A stretch of DNA of 64,000 nucleotides from Saccharothrix tamanrassetensis (GCF_014203665.1 NZ_JACHJN010000003.1:248001-312000); one strand, 5' to 3'; numbered from the stretch's first letter, positions 16,514 through 25,200 are shown. The notes: generated from the sequence alone by a model not told the origin. Translations and numbers: made by a program.

Positions 16514-19500
16514 ATGTTCGCCGAACGCCTGGAGGACGCACGTCGGGCCCTGGAAGAGGGCAACCACGACCAGGCCGTGCTGATCGTCGGCAGCGGGCTC
16601 GCAGAGGCCGCGCGCCAGGCCGCGCAGGGCGACGGCGACGCCCTGGCCTGGACCATGATCCTCACCAACGAACTGGACGAGCTCACCGAGGAGGTCCTGC
16701 CGCCGGCCGACCGCACCCGGCCGTGGGAGGACCTGCGGGCCCTGGCCAAGCGCACCGGCACCACCCCGGCCGAGCTGGGTGCGTCGCTGCGCCTGGCGGT
16801 GCTGCACCTGCGAGCGGACAACCCGGACGCCGCCACCCGGTACGCGGAGACCCTCATCGACCTGGCCCCGCACAACGGCGTCGTCCAGGCGGAGGACTTC
16901 GAGATCGCGGGCCCGGAGCCGGGGACCATCCACGACGTGCTGGCCGCCGTCGCGGAGAACCTGTACTACCACCACGAGAAGTTCGCCGAGACCGAGTCCC
17001 TGGCGCGTCGGATGACGGAGCTGTTCCCGGACTCGGCCACCCCGTGGTACTACCTCGGCCACTCCGCCTCGCGCCTGGACCACCACGAGGACGCCGTCGC
17101 GGCCCTCTCCCGACTGGCCGAGCTGTTACCCGACCAACCAGGCCCCCTGATCGCGCTGAGCCGCGCCCTCTACTACGTCGACCGCGGCCGGGAGGCCGTC
17201 GAAACCGCCACCAAGGCGATCGAGCTGAAGCCGGACGACCTCCAGTACCGCTTCGCCCGCGCCCAGATGCGCATGGGCACCGGCCACCTCGAACAGGCTG
17301 TGGCCGACCTGGACATCGTCATCGAACAGGCCCTCCGCGCCCCGCTCCACGAGCCCCGCGACGACCTGACCCAGGTCGAGTACCAACGCGACCTGCCGCT
17401 GCGAGACCTCGCCGACTTCGCCCGCATCACCCGCCTGCACCTGCTGGTCGACCTCGACCGCGGCACCGAGGCCAAGGCCGACGCCCACGACCTCGCCGCC
17501 ACCGCCGACGAGGCCACCGCCGGCGCGGCCCACGCGATCCTCGGCGGACTCGCCTACGCCGAGGGCGACTTCGACCAGGCCGTCATTCACTTCACCGGCC
17601 AGCTGGACCGCCACGGCTCCACCGAGGCCCGGCTCGCCCGTGCCGCCGCGCACGAGGCGGCCGGGCGCCTGGAGGAGGCGATCGCGGATCTCGACGCCCT
17701 GTCCAGGCAGGACCGCGATCCGCAGGCGGCCGTGGAGGCGCTGACCGAGCTGGCGGAGCGCCATCCGGACCACCTGGGACTCCGGAAGGCCTTGGCCCAC
17801 GCCCTCCTCGAAGCCTGGAGACCCGCCCAAGCCGCCGAACTCCTGGAGGACGTCCGCGCCCAACTGCCCGACGACTGGCAGGTGCACGCCTGGCTCGGCA
17901 TGGCCCAGGTGACGCACAGCAACGAAGAAGAACACTGGAACCAGCTCACCGAGGTACGCATCTTCAAGGCGCTGGATCTGCTGACCGAGGCCGTCCGGCT
18001 GGCGCCCGACGAGCCGTACCCGAGGCTGCACCTGCGCTGGCTGGTGGAGCGCGCCTGCACCCAGCCGGCCATCGTGGACCGCCTGGCCACGCTGCACTTC
18101 CTGCTCAAGGAGCACCGGGAGGACTTCGGCCTGGTGGACGCCCTGCCGGAGCTGGACGAGCCGTTCACCCGCTGGTACCGGGCGACCCGGGGCGAGCAGG
18201 GCGAACGCCGCTGGGCGCGGTCCCTGGTCGAGTTGACCGCGGCCCGCGCGGCCACCGAGGGGAAGCTGCCGATCCTCACGGCCATGATCGACCTGCGCTT
18301 GGCGGACAACTACCTGCGGCTGTACGAGGTGCAGAAGGCGATGGACCACCTGGCGTCCGCCGAGGGCGCGATGGTGGAGATCGGCCGCCTGCCGGTGATG
18401 GCCGGACCCGCCCTGGACCGCGTGGACGAGGACGCCCGGGACAGCGGGCGGCAGGTGGCCACGATCGACCTGGACCACCTGGAGCTCAGCGTCGCCGCGC
18501 AGGGTTCGCTGCGGGACTGGCTCGCCCTGCTCCGCTCCCAGGCGCTGCAACGGATCGGCGACGTGGACGGCGCGCTGGACGAGGCCGCCGACCGGGACAC
18601 CGGCGACGCGTTCGTCGCCCTGCACCACCGCGCGCTCCTGCTCCGCGACGCGGGCCGGGCCGAGGAGGCGCTGGCGCTGCTGCCGGAGCTGGCCGGGCTG
18701 GTCGGGCCCCACCAGCTGAACAACGCCCGCAAGCTCGCCAACCTGGAAGCCACCATCCACCTGGCGCTGCGGGACTTCCGGCAGGCCGCCAAGGTGATGG
18801 AGCAGGCGCTCAAGACGGTCCGGCCCGACTCCTACGACGCGTCCGTGTTCGTCGGCAACCTGATCACCGCGTACATCCAGCAGGGCAAGGCGCGCAAGGC
18901 ACTGCGCCTGATGGAGCGCTACCAGCTGCCCGAGGGTTCCCAACTGCCCCTGGTCTACGGCAGGCACGTGGTGCGCGCGCAGGCGCTCACCGAACTGCGC
19001 GACTTCCGAGCCGCGCTCGACTCCTACCAGGCCGCCCTGGCCACCGCCGACGACCTGCGCGGCAGGCTGCACGACGAGCGGTCGCGGATGTCGTGGCAGG
19101 AGCGCCAGCTGTCCGTCTACGAGGTGGCGGTGGACGTCGCGCTGGCCGCCGAAGACACCACGGCCGCGCTGGAACTCGTCGAGCGCTCCAAAGCCCGCGC
19201 GTTCGTCGACCAGCTCAGCCTCGGGCACGTCGAGCCCACCGAGCGGACCGAGAAGCTGCGCCGCAACTGGGAACGCGCCCGACGCCGTTACACCACCCTG
19301 GAAACCCTGGCCGCCGCGCCGGACCCGGCGTCCGAGATCGAACTCCGACTGCGCTACCGCGAGCTCAACAACGGCCGCGGCGCATCGTCGGACGACCTCG
19401 CACGCGAACTGGAGGCCGAGCAGAGCGCGGTGGACCGGCTGGCCCGCCTGCTCGCGCTGGAACAGGTCAAGAGCAAGACTTCGGTGGCCGGGGAAACCCT

Positions 19501-20746
19501 GACCGGTCCCGAGATCCACGCCCTGCTGGCCGAGGACCGCCGCTGCGTGCTGGCCGAGTTCTTCGTCGCCGAGGACCGCACGCTGCTGTTCGTGATGACC
19601 CCGGACCAACCGGAACCCGAGGTCTACGAATGGGACCTGACCGCCGCCGCGCTGACCGAGGCGGTCGGCTACTTCTTCGACACCCCGGTGCGGGCCCTGG
19701 TCCCGGCCGAGTTCGCCGAGGCGTTCGGCCCGCTGCTGGAGCCGATCGCCGACCACTGCGCACCCGGTGACGTGGTCCTGCTGGTGCCGCACGGCCTGCT
19801 GCACTACGTGCCGCTGCACGCGTTGCTGATCGAGCGCAACCCGGTGTGCCGGGTGCCCAGCGCGTCGCTGCTGAGGTACCGCAGGCGCGCGGAGAGCCGC
19901 CAGTGGCGCACGGCCGCGGTGTTCGGCGACTCGCGCGGCGACCTGGTGCACTCCCGCCAGGAGGCGGACCTGGTCGCGTCGCTGTTCGGCGCGGAAGCCG
20001 CGCTCGGCGACGACGCGTCCCGCGAGCGCCTGCTCGCCGCCGTGACGGCCGAACCGGGCCCCGACCTGATCCACCTGGCGTGCCACGGGCGGTTCGACGA
20101 CGAGCGGGCCGTCGACTCCGCCGTGCTGCTCGCCGACGGCCGGCTGACCGTGGAGGACATCTTCCAGCTCAGCCTCACCGCGAACCTCGTGACGCTCAGC
20201 GCGTGCGAGAGCGGCGTCAACGCCAACCGGGCGGGCGACGAGCTGATCGGCCTGACCCGGGCCGTGCTGTACGCGGGCGCGCCGTCGTTGGTGGTGAGCC
20301 TCTGGGAGGTGGACGACCTGTCCACGGCCCTGCTGATGGCCGACTTCTACCAACGCCTGCGGGCCGGCGAAGACCTCGCGGGTGCGCTGAGCAGGGCTCA
20401 ACTCGCCTTGGCCGCGACCACCGCGCGGGACGTCGTGGACTACTGCGACGGACGCCTGGCGGTCACCCCGGACCCGTTCACCGCTGCGGCGCTGCTGCTC
20501 GACCGGGCGAGGGCGCAGTCCACGGCCGGCGACCTGGAGGCGGCGATGGCGACCTGCCGCGAGGTCGACGCGAAGTCGGCCGACGTGCGCGGGGAGCCCG
20601 CCCGCCTGCTGCGCGCCCGTGCCGCGCGTCAGCTGAGCCTGCTGACGTTGAAAGCGGAATCGACGCCGCCGGTCGACTACGGCACGCGGCCGTTCGGGCA
20701 TCCCTACCATTGGGCGGCATTCGTGCTCGTCGGTGATTGGCGGTGA
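16514..20746 (+). CDS. Large TPR-repeat protein with C-terminal CHAT (caspase-like) domain
   Basis: A 1410-aa protein. Residues about 1-960 are degenerate tetratricopeptide repeats (for example the stretches around PWYYLGHSASRLDHHEDAV and QYRFARAQMRMGTGHLEQAV), then a helical linker (KARAFVDQLSLGHV), then a CHAT domain (about 1000-1330). Catalytic His1191 is in HLACHGRF and Cys1231 in LSACESG, both intact, so peptidase activity is plausible. The domain ends with WEVDDLSTALLMADFYQRL. ATG 16514 has GGAGG 5 nt upstream. It overlaps the next gene as GTGA and heads a three-gene operon. CHAT proteins are peptidases in conflict or programmed-death systems; the substrate here is unknown. Confidence 0.93.
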   Translation: MFAERLEDARRALEEGNHDQAVLIVGSGLAEAARQAAQGDGDALAWTMILTNELDELTEEVLPPADRTRPWEDLRALAKRTGTTPAELGASLRLAVLHLRADNPDAATRYAETLIDLAPHNGVVQAEDFEIAGPEPGTIHDVLAAVAENLYYHHEKFAETESLARRMTELFPDSATPWYYLGHSASRLDHHEDAVAALSRLAELLPDQPGPLIALSRALYYVDRGREAVETATKAIELKPDDLQYRFARAQMRMGTGHLEQAVADLDIVIEQALRAPLHEPRDDLTQVEYQRDLPLRDLADFARITRLHLLVDLDRGTEAKADAHDLAATADEATAGAAHAILGGLAYAEGDFDQAVIHFTGQLDRHGSTEARLARAAAHEAAGRLEEAIADLDALSRQDRDPQAAVEALTELAERHPDHLGLRKALAHALLEAWRPAQAAELLEDVRAQLPDDWQVHAWLGMAQVTHSNEEEHWNQLTEVRIFKALDLLTEAVRLAPDEPYPRLHLRWLVERACTQPAIVDRLATLHFLLKEHREDFGLVDALPELDEPFTRWYRATRGEQGERRWARSLVELTAARAATEGKLPILTAMIDLRLADNYLRLYEVQKAMDHLASAEGAMVEIGRLPVMAGPALDRVDEDARDSGRQVATIDLDHLELSVAAQGSLRDWLALLRSQALQRIGDVDGALDEAADRDTGDAFVALHHRALLLRDAGRAEEALALLPELAGLVGPHQLNNARKLANLEATIHLALRDFRQAAKVMEQALKTVRPDSYDASVFVGNLITAYIQQGKARKALRLMERYQLPEGSQLPLVYGRHVVRAQALTELRDFRAALDSYQAALATADDLRGRLHDERSRMSWQERQLSVYEVAVDVALAAEDTTAALELVERSKARAFVDQLSLGHVEPTERTEKLRRNWERARRRYTTLETLAAAPDPASEIELRLRYRELNNGRGASSDDLARELEAEQSAVDRLARLLALEQVKSKTSVAGETLTGPEIHALLAEDRRCVLAEFFVAEDRTLLFVMTPDQPEPEVYEWDLTAAALTEAVGYFFDTPVRALVPAEFAEAFGPLLEPIADHCAPGDVVLLVPHGLLHYVPLHALLIERNPVCRVPSASLLRYRRRAESRQWRTAAVFGDSRGDLVHSRQEADLVASLFGAEAALGDDASRERLLAAVTAEPGPDLIHLACHGRFDDERAVDSAVLLADGRLTVEDIFQLSLTANLVTLSACESGVNANRAGDELIGLTRAVLYAGAPSLVVSLWEVDDLSTALLMADFYQRLRAGEDLAGALSRAQLALAATTARDVVDYCDGRLAVTPDPFTAAALLLDRARAQSTAGDLEAAMATCREVDAKSADVRGEPARLLRARAARQLSLLTLKAESTPPVDYGTRPFGHPYHWAAFVLVGDWR

Positions 20747-21300
20747 GGGCAGTGCTGTTGTCGTCGTTGACCAGGAGCCACGTCGTCGTGCGGGACGACG
20801 TCCGGGTGCCTCAGGCGAGAGAGGCGTTGGACCGGGTGGACGCCGAGTACGTGGTCGTCGTGACGTCCGACGGCAACCCGTTGGCGGTGTTGGGCCGACC
20901 GGAGCTCGCCGGCCTGGGGACGACCACCGACACCCTGACCACGGTCGCCCACCGCCTGCCGCCGCTGGTGGTGATCGGCGGCGACCCGGACGAACTGGAC
21001 CTGGACGAGCTGTTCGACCTGGCGGAGCTGGTGGTCCGCGAGGGACTGCGGTTCGTGCTGGTGGAACGCGACGGCCAGCCGTCCGGCGTGGTGCCGCGCA
21101 ACGCGATCTCCGAAGCCCTGCCGCTGGACCTGCTGGACACCGGCGTCCGTGCCGGCAACCCGAACGTCCCCGCGCTGCGGTACGTGTGCCGCAAGTGCGC
21201 GCCGCCGTCGTTCCAGCTGCCCAGGGTGCCGGGGGAGAACGGCCGACCACCCAACTGCCGCCGCGTGTTCTTCCACGGCTCGATGGAACCGGACGCCTGA
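20743..21300 (+). CDS. CBS-like domain protein with Cys-rich C-terminal tail
   Basis: A 185-aa protein whose GTG start overlaps the CHAT stop codon (GTGA). Two similar segments resemble a CBS pair: VRDDVRVPQAREALDRVDAEY with VVVVTSDGNPLAVLGRPEL, and the later LRFVLVERDGQPSGVVPRNA. CBS pairs usually bind adenine nucleotides. The C-terminal ~45 residues contain YVCRKCAPP and NCRRVFFHG, which could be a small zinc-binding knuckle. It overlaps the next gene by one base (TGATG). A regulatory or sensor subunit for the CHAT protein and membrane protein is inferred from context only. Confidence 0.7.
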   Translation: MRAVLLSSLTRSHVVVRDDVRVPQAREALDRVDAEYVVVVTSDGNPLAVLGRPELAGLGTTTDTLTTVAHRLPPLVVIGGDPDELDLDELFDLAELVVREGLRFVLVERDGQPSGVVPRNAISEALPLDLLDTGVRAGNPNVPALRYVCRKCAPPSFQLPRVPGENGRPPNCRRVFFHGSMEPDA

Positions 21301-22664
21301 TGTTCGCCTCGGTGCTGCGCGAGATCACCGGCTACCTCGACAAGCGCGCCCTGATCTCCACGTTCTTCCCGGTGCTGGTGTTCGTCGGTGGTGTCGGGAT
21401 CGTGGTGTGGACGACGGTCGCCGGCGTGGACGGCGCGGTCAAGTCCTGGGGTGCCCGGCCCGCGACGGTGCAGGTGGTGCTGGTCGCCGGGTTCCTGGTC
21501 CTGGTCGCGTTCCTGACCTTCGTGCTCGGCAACCTGCGCGAGTGGCAGGACCGCATGTGCCAGGGCTACTGGCCCACGTGGGCGGCCAAGGCGGCGAAGT
21601 GGTTCGCCGGAACCCACCGGGCGGCCCGCGGGAAGCTGATCGCCGAGGACGAGGCCCTGCAACGCCGCGAGGAGACCTTGGCCGTGGAGCGCGCGGCCCT
21701 GCCCAGCCCCGACGACACCACGCCGGGCACGTTGTCCGACGAGGCGTTCGCCGAGATGTTCAAGACCCTCGACGCGCTGCCGGCCCAGGACCCGCCCACC
21801 TGGCCGGACGGCACCGCCGCCGCGCTGACCGGCCTGGTGCGCTCGGTCCGCACCAGGCCGGACCGGGTGGAAGCGGTGACCGGGTTGGCGCTGAGGCTGG
21901 ACGCCCACCTGGCGGCGGTGGAGCAGCAGGTCCGCGACCGACGCGCCGAGGTGCAGCAGAAGCTGTTCCTCTGGTACCCGCAGCCGCCGGGCGACGTGCA
22001 GCCGACTGCCATGGGCAACGTCGTGCGGGCGGCCGAACAGCACCCGTCGACCCGGTACAAGCTGGACGCGGTCGTCCTGTGGACCCGGCTGCAGCCGTTG
22101 CTGCCCAAGGACTTCGCGGAGACGGTGAAGGACGCCAAGGTGTCGGTGGACCTGCTGCTGACGATGGCCGGGTTCCTGCCGCTGTTCGGGGTTCCGCTGA
22201 CGTGGTGGCTGGTGTGGCGGCTGCCGAGGATCGAGGGGTTGGCGGCGTGGCTGACGGTGTTCGCGATCGCCGTGTGCGCCTTCGCCCTGTGCCGGGCGGC
22301 GCCTCGCATGACGCCGGTGGTGGCAGCCGGGGCCGGTTTCCTGGTGGTCCACACGTTCACCGGCTTCTGGCACCCGGTGCTGAGGGCCGAAGTCGGTCTG
22401 CTGTGGACGGCCGCGCTGTTCGTCCTGTCGTACCTGCTGTACCGCAACGCCACCCACGCCACGTTGGCGTACACCGAACGCCTACGAACCGCCTTCGACC
22501 TGTACCGCTGGAAGCTGCTGGAGGAGCTGAGGCTCAAGCTGCCGGAGACGTTGGCGGAGGAGCGGAAGGCGTGGAGCGGCCTGAGCCAGTTCCTGTACCG
22601 AGGAGGAACGACCGACCCGACCGCCCTGCACTACGAGCACCCCAAGCCGGACCCTATCGCTTGA
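21300..22664 (+). CDS. Multipass membrane protein, third gene of the CHAT operon
   Basis: Unrecognised 454-aa protein. ATG 21300 shares its A with the preceding stop codon. Predicted layout: two N-terminal membrane helices (ISTFFPVLVFVGGVGIVVW and VVLVAGFLVLVAFLTFVLG), a ~240-residue soluble, charged and mostly helical region with heptad-like stretches, then four helices (TMAGFLPLFGVPLTWWLVW, WLTVFAIAVCAFALC, VVAAGAGFLVVHTF, LLWTAALFVLSYLLY) and a short soluble C-terminus. There is no transporter, channel or enzyme signature that I know. As the distal gene of a CHAT-protease operon it could be an effector, anchor or protease target. The 3' end overlaps the convergent DUF397 gene by 11 bp. Confidence 0.85.
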   Translation: MFASVLREITGYLDKRALISTFFPVLVFVGGVGIVVWTTVAGVDGAVKSWGARPATVQVVLVAGFLVLVAFLTFVLGNLREWQDRMCQGYWPTWAAKAAKWFAGTHRAARGKLIAEDEALQRREETLAVERAALPSPDDTTPGTLSDEAFAEMFKTLDALPAQDPPTWPDGTAAALTGLVRSVRTRPDRVEAVTGLALRLDAHLAAVEQQVRDRRAEVQQKLFLWYPQPPGDVQPTAMGNVVRAAEQHPSTRYKLDAVVLWTRLQPLLPKDFAETVKDAKVSVDLLLTMAGFLPLFGVPLTWWLVWRLPRIEGLAAWLTVFAIAVCAFALCRAAPRMTPVVAAGAGFLVVHTFTGFWHPVLRAEVGLLWTAALFVLSYLLYRNATHATLAYTERLRTAFDLYRWKLLEELRLKLPETLAEERKAWSGLSQFLYRGGTTDPTALHYEHPKPDPIA

Positions 22665-22833
22665 GTCCGGCGACGAACGCCGTCCAGGTCTTGCCTGGGA
22701 GGGACAGCCGGGGGCCGGTGGGGTTCTTGGAGTCGCGGACGTCGGTGTGGGAGTCGGTCAGCCGTACTTCAACGCAGTCGTTGCTGGCGGCGGCGCTGTG
22801 GCTGCTCTTGAGCCAGCCTGTGTCGTGGCGCAT
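22654..22833 (-). CDS. DUF397 small protein (copy A)
   Basis: A 59-aa protein with the DUF397 core: WLKSSHSAAASNDCVEV, VRDSKNPTGPRLS and WTAFVAGLKR. DUF397 proteins sit beside WhiJ/XRE regulators throughout filamentous actinomycetes and are believed to modulate them, possibly as toxin/antitoxin-like partners; the biochemistry is unclear. ATG 22833 has AAGGAA upstream; a GTG 6 nt earlier is also in frame. It is a close tandem duplicate of copy B, with the same start context and terminal LKR. Its 3' end overlaps the membrane-protein gene. Confidence 0.88.
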   Translation of the reverse strand: MRHDTGWLKSSHSAAASNDCVEVRLTDSHTDVRDSKNPTGPRLSLPGKTWTAFVAGLKR

Positions 22834-22894
22834 GGTCACGTTTCCTTCGGTCAGGGAGGGTCCACCGCCGGCTTTGGGCACTTGAGGTCGGACG

Positions 22895-23074
22895 CTACCG
22901 CTTGAGTTCGGCGACGAACGCTGTCCAGCCCTTGCCGGAGATGGTCAGCCGGGGGCCGGTGGGGTTCTTGGAGTCGCGGACGTCGACACTGGCGTCGGTA
23001 GGGCGGACTTCGACGCAGTCGTTGTTGGCGGCGGCGCTGTGGCTGCTCTTGAGCCAGCCTGTGTCGTGGCGCAT
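22895..23074 (-). CDS. DUF397 small protein (copy B)
   Basis: A 59-aa DUF397 protein, differing from copy A at only about ten positions (for example VRPTDASVDVRDS and ISGKGWTAFVAELKR). The first in-frame start, GTG 23080, overlaps the regulator's stop codon as GTGA; ATG 23074 is preferred because GGAG lies 8 nt upstream. It is translationally coupled to the XRE regulator, the expected partner. Tandem duplication of the DUF397 partner is less common than one copy per regulator. Confidence 0.88.
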   Translation of the reverse strand: MRHDTGWLKSSHSAAANNDCVEVRPTDASVDVRDSKNPTGPRLTISGKGWTAFVAELKR

Positions 23075-23076
23075 GG

Positions 23077-23946
23077 TCACGTCTCCTTCAACGACTCGAT
23101 CAGCAGGGCCTTCGAGGCCTCAGGCGAGAGTGCCAGTTCGTGGACGCGCTCGAAAGCCCTCCCCATCGGTTGAGTGTCGGACGGCTGGTTGTAGTAAGTG
23201 GTCGGTCCGTAGATCGCTGGTGCGTAACCGATTCTCGGAGCGGACACGAAGTCGAGGATGATCAAACTTCCACCGAGGGCGGGGTTGTCCGCGGTGCCGG
23301 AAGGCAGGACCTGCACGGTCATCGCCGGGTGCTTCGCCATCAGTTGCAGCACATGAAGGATCTGGCCCTGCATCACCGACGCGTCTCCGAGCGTGTTGCT
23401 CAGCGCATCCTCGGTGAAGACGAAGGTTAGGACCTTCGGGCGGGCGGCTTCGAGTACTCGGCGTTGCTGCTCCAGGCGGAACGCCACCTTCGCCTCGGCT
23501 TCGTCGGTCTCATACCAGACGCTGCCCGCGACTTTGATCAACGCGCGAACGTAGTCCGGCGACTGGATCAGGCCGGGAAACGTGCCAGAGGTGTACTGCC
23601 TGATCTGCGAGGCGTTCGCCTGCAGGTCGGCAAGGCGCTGGAAGGCTTCCGGCAGGACGTCGGTGTAGGACCGCTTGGGTGCCCGCCGTCGCGCTTCCAC
23701 GCCGATGGCGAGGATCGTCTCGCGTTCCTCGGCGGTCGCGTCGTAGAAGTCGAGCAAGGTCAACAGATCGTGGTGCTTGAGCGCGCCCTTGCCGTGCTCG
23801 ACCTGGCTGATGCGGACGTAAGACTTGCCGATGGAGGTGCCCGCTTCCTGCTGGGATCTGCCCGCTCGCTGTCGCAACTCCTGTAGCGCCAAGCCCAACT
23901 GCATCCGCTCGACTGTTTGCTGTGCGTCGGGCACGCGACCCCTCAC
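23077..23946 (-). CDS. XRE-family regulator with DUF5753 domain (WhiJ/Scr1-like)
   Basis: A 289-aa DNA-binding protein. The N-terminal helix-turn-helix (about 17-70) includes LQELRQRAGRSQQEAGTSIG and YVRISQVEHGKGALK. The C-terminal DUF5753 domain (about 95-280) has the family landmarks RQYTSGTFPGLIQSPDYVRA and LQLMAKHPAMTVQVLPSG. Such proteins, with DUF397 partners, affect development and secondary metabolism in Streptomyces (whiJ and relatives). Start choices are GTG 23946 or GTG 23934; neither has an ideal ribosome binding site. An inverted repeat in its promoter may be an autoregulatory site. Confidence 0.92.
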   Translation of the reverse strand: MRGRVPDAQQTVERMQLGLALQELRQRAGRSQQEAGTSIGKSYVRISQVEHGKGALKHHDLLTLLDFYDATAEERETILAIGVEARRRAPKRSYTDVLPEAFQRLADLQANASQIRQYTSGTFPGLIQSPDYVRALIKVAGSVWYETDEAEAKVAFRLEQQRRVLEAARPKVLTFVFTEDALSNTLGDASVMQGQILHVLQLMAKHPAMTVQVLPSGTADNPALGGSLIILDFVSAPRIGYAPAIYGPTTYYNQPSDTQPMGRAFERVHELALSPEASKALLIESLKET

Positions 23947-23966
23947 TCTTCCAGGGCAATGATCTA

Positions 23967-24009
23967 ACGGAACTTACGGTCTATCGTCTCAGCTATCCGT
24001 CAATTCCGT
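23967..24009. promoter_or_regulatory. Inverted repeat in XRE/small-gene divergent promoter
   Basis: ACGGAACTTACGG (23967-23979) and CCGTCAATTCCGT (23997-24009) form an inverted repeat with 11 of 13 bases matching and a 17-bp spacer. The 8-mer TCTCAGCT also occurs twice (23987 and 24013). The region is AT-rich. Likely operator for the XRE regulator (inference). Confidence 0.5.
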
Positions 24010-24046
24010 ATATCTCAGCTGCTATCGCACTCTACGGGAGGCTTCC

Positions 24047-24265
24047 ATGTATCGCGGCAGTCCGGTCGAGGTCTCGACCCAGGTCGACATCGCCGAGAAC
24101 TTCACCCTGCTCAGTGCCGTCCACAACGGCGGTGAACAGGTCGAACTGGAGTTCTCCGGTGGCACGCACGCGGCGCTGTTCTTCACCCGGCGGGGGTTCG
24201 AGCAGTTCAAGCAGCAGTGGCCCGCGGTGGTCGCCAAAGCCGAAGAGGCTTTCAAAAGTCACTAG
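24047..24265 (+). CDS. Hypothetical small protein, 72 aa
   Basis: Small soluble protein with a strong ribosome binding site (GGGAGG, 5 nt before ATG). The sequence suggests a beta-rich N-terminal half (VEVSTQVDIAENFTLLSAVH, VELEFSGGTHAALFFT) and a C-terminal helix FEQFKQQWPAVVAKAEEAF. No cysteines, signal or membrane segment. It is divergent from the XRE/DUF397 operon with the shared inverted-repeat region between, so it may be a regulated partner. Not a DUF397 member as far as I can see; no family assigned. Confidence 0.7.
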   Translation: MYRGSPVEVSTQVDIAENFTLLSAVHNGGEQVELEFSGGTHAALFFTRRGFEQFKQQWPAVVAKAEEAFKSH

Positions 24266-24276
24266 AACGGGTGACA

Positions 24277-24308
24277 GTCCCGGCCAGGTGCGGGTGCTTG
24301 GCCGGGAC
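24277..24308. terminator. Bidirectional terminator before the urate oxidase 3' end
   Basis: Perfect 10-bp stem GTCCCGGCCA / TGGCCGGGAC with a 12-nt loop between the convergent 72-aa gene and urate oxidase gene. Confidence 0.7.
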
Positions 24309-24321
24309 CGGTGTCGTGCCG

Positions 24322-25200
24322 TCAGAACGCAGGCAGTGTGTGCCAGGCGGCACCGGCGTCCTCGGCGTCGTCGCGCAACACCGAACCCTCGATCAGCCCG
24401 TAGGGCCGGTCCGCCGCGTAGAAGACCTCGTTGCCGTTCTCCAGCCCGAACGGGCTCAGGTCGACCTCGAAGTGGTGCTTGTTCGGCATCGACAGGCGCA
24501 CCTCGGCGACCTCCGGCCGTTCCTCCAGCACCGCCGCACCCATCGCGTACAAGGTCTGCTGCAACGACAGGCTGTACTTGGCCGCGAAGGTCCGCAGCAG
24601 GATCCCCCGCACCTCGGCGAAGCTCTCCGCCCAGTCGATCCCGGACCCCTGGTACCGCCACCGCGCCGTCACCGACGTGGCCAGGATCCGGTCGTCGGTC
24701 TCCTTCAACGTGGTGTACCGATCACGCGGGAACCCGTGGAACTCCGAGCCGGTGGACTTCAGCACCACCAGGTCCTTCAGCCCCGACACCACCCACGCCC
24801 GCGGACCCTCCACCGTCACCGCCGTGGTCCGCTTCTCGTTGCTGCCCTGAAGGAACGAGTGGTCGTTGCCCTCGATCCGCTGCCACGAGTGCTCGTCGAT
24901 CAGCACCCGTGCCCCGGTGATCGCCTCCTGCGTGGACACGAAGTGCCGCCCCAACCGCAGGGCGAAGTCCTCGATCTCACCGACCGGGGCCTCCTTGGCG
25001 AACGCGTAGACCGTGTTCTTCTGCGTGTCCGTCGCCAACACCGCCGAGTTGTCCCCGGTCAGGTGGGTCTCGGCGAGGTCACCGCGCAGCGAGGTGCTGA
25101 CCGTCAGGTCCTTGATCGTGTGCACGGAGCCGTCGCGGGTCACCGTGACGAGTCGGTTCTCCGCTTTCCCGTACTGGTTGGGCCCCAGGACGATGGCCAT
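24322..25200 (-). CDS. uox: Urate oxidase (uricase)
   Basis: Cofactor-free oxidase converting urate to 5-hydroxyisourate. The 292 residues fit the family, and the catalytic dyad is visible: Lys12 in NQYGKAENR and Thr57 in LATDTQKNTVYAFA. Later family motifs include SFLQGSNEKRTTAV and, near the end, MPNKHHFEVDLSPFG. It is second in an operon after OHCU decarboxylase, separated by 3 nt. 5-hydroxyisourate hydrolase, which normally links these two steps, is not found in the window. Confidence 0.96.
   Translation of the reverse strand: MAIVLGPNQYGKAENRLVTVTRDGSVHTIKDLTVSTSLRGDLAETHLTGDNSAVLATDTQKNTVYAFAKEAPVGEIEDFALRLGRHFVSTQEAITGARVLIDEHSWQRIEGNDHSFLQGSNEKRTTAVTVEGPRAWVVSGLKDLVVLKSTGSEFHGFPRDRYTTLKETDDRILATSVTARWRYQGSGIDWAESFAEVRGILLRTFAAKYSLSLQQTLYAMGAAVLEERPEVAEVRLSMPNKHHFEVDLSPFGLENGNEVFYAADRPYGLIEGSVLRDDAEDAGAAWHTLPAF

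Noticed and set aside
17126-21328. Long minus-strand open frame opposite the CHAT gene
   Set aside because: A 1400-codon shadow in high-GC DNA; the plus-strand CHAT gene has catalytic motifs and a ribosome binding site.
22654-24265. Integrated mobile element
   Set aside because: No integrase, transposase, att repeat or flanking tRNA; WhiJ/DUF397 loci are normal chromosomal features of actinomycetes.
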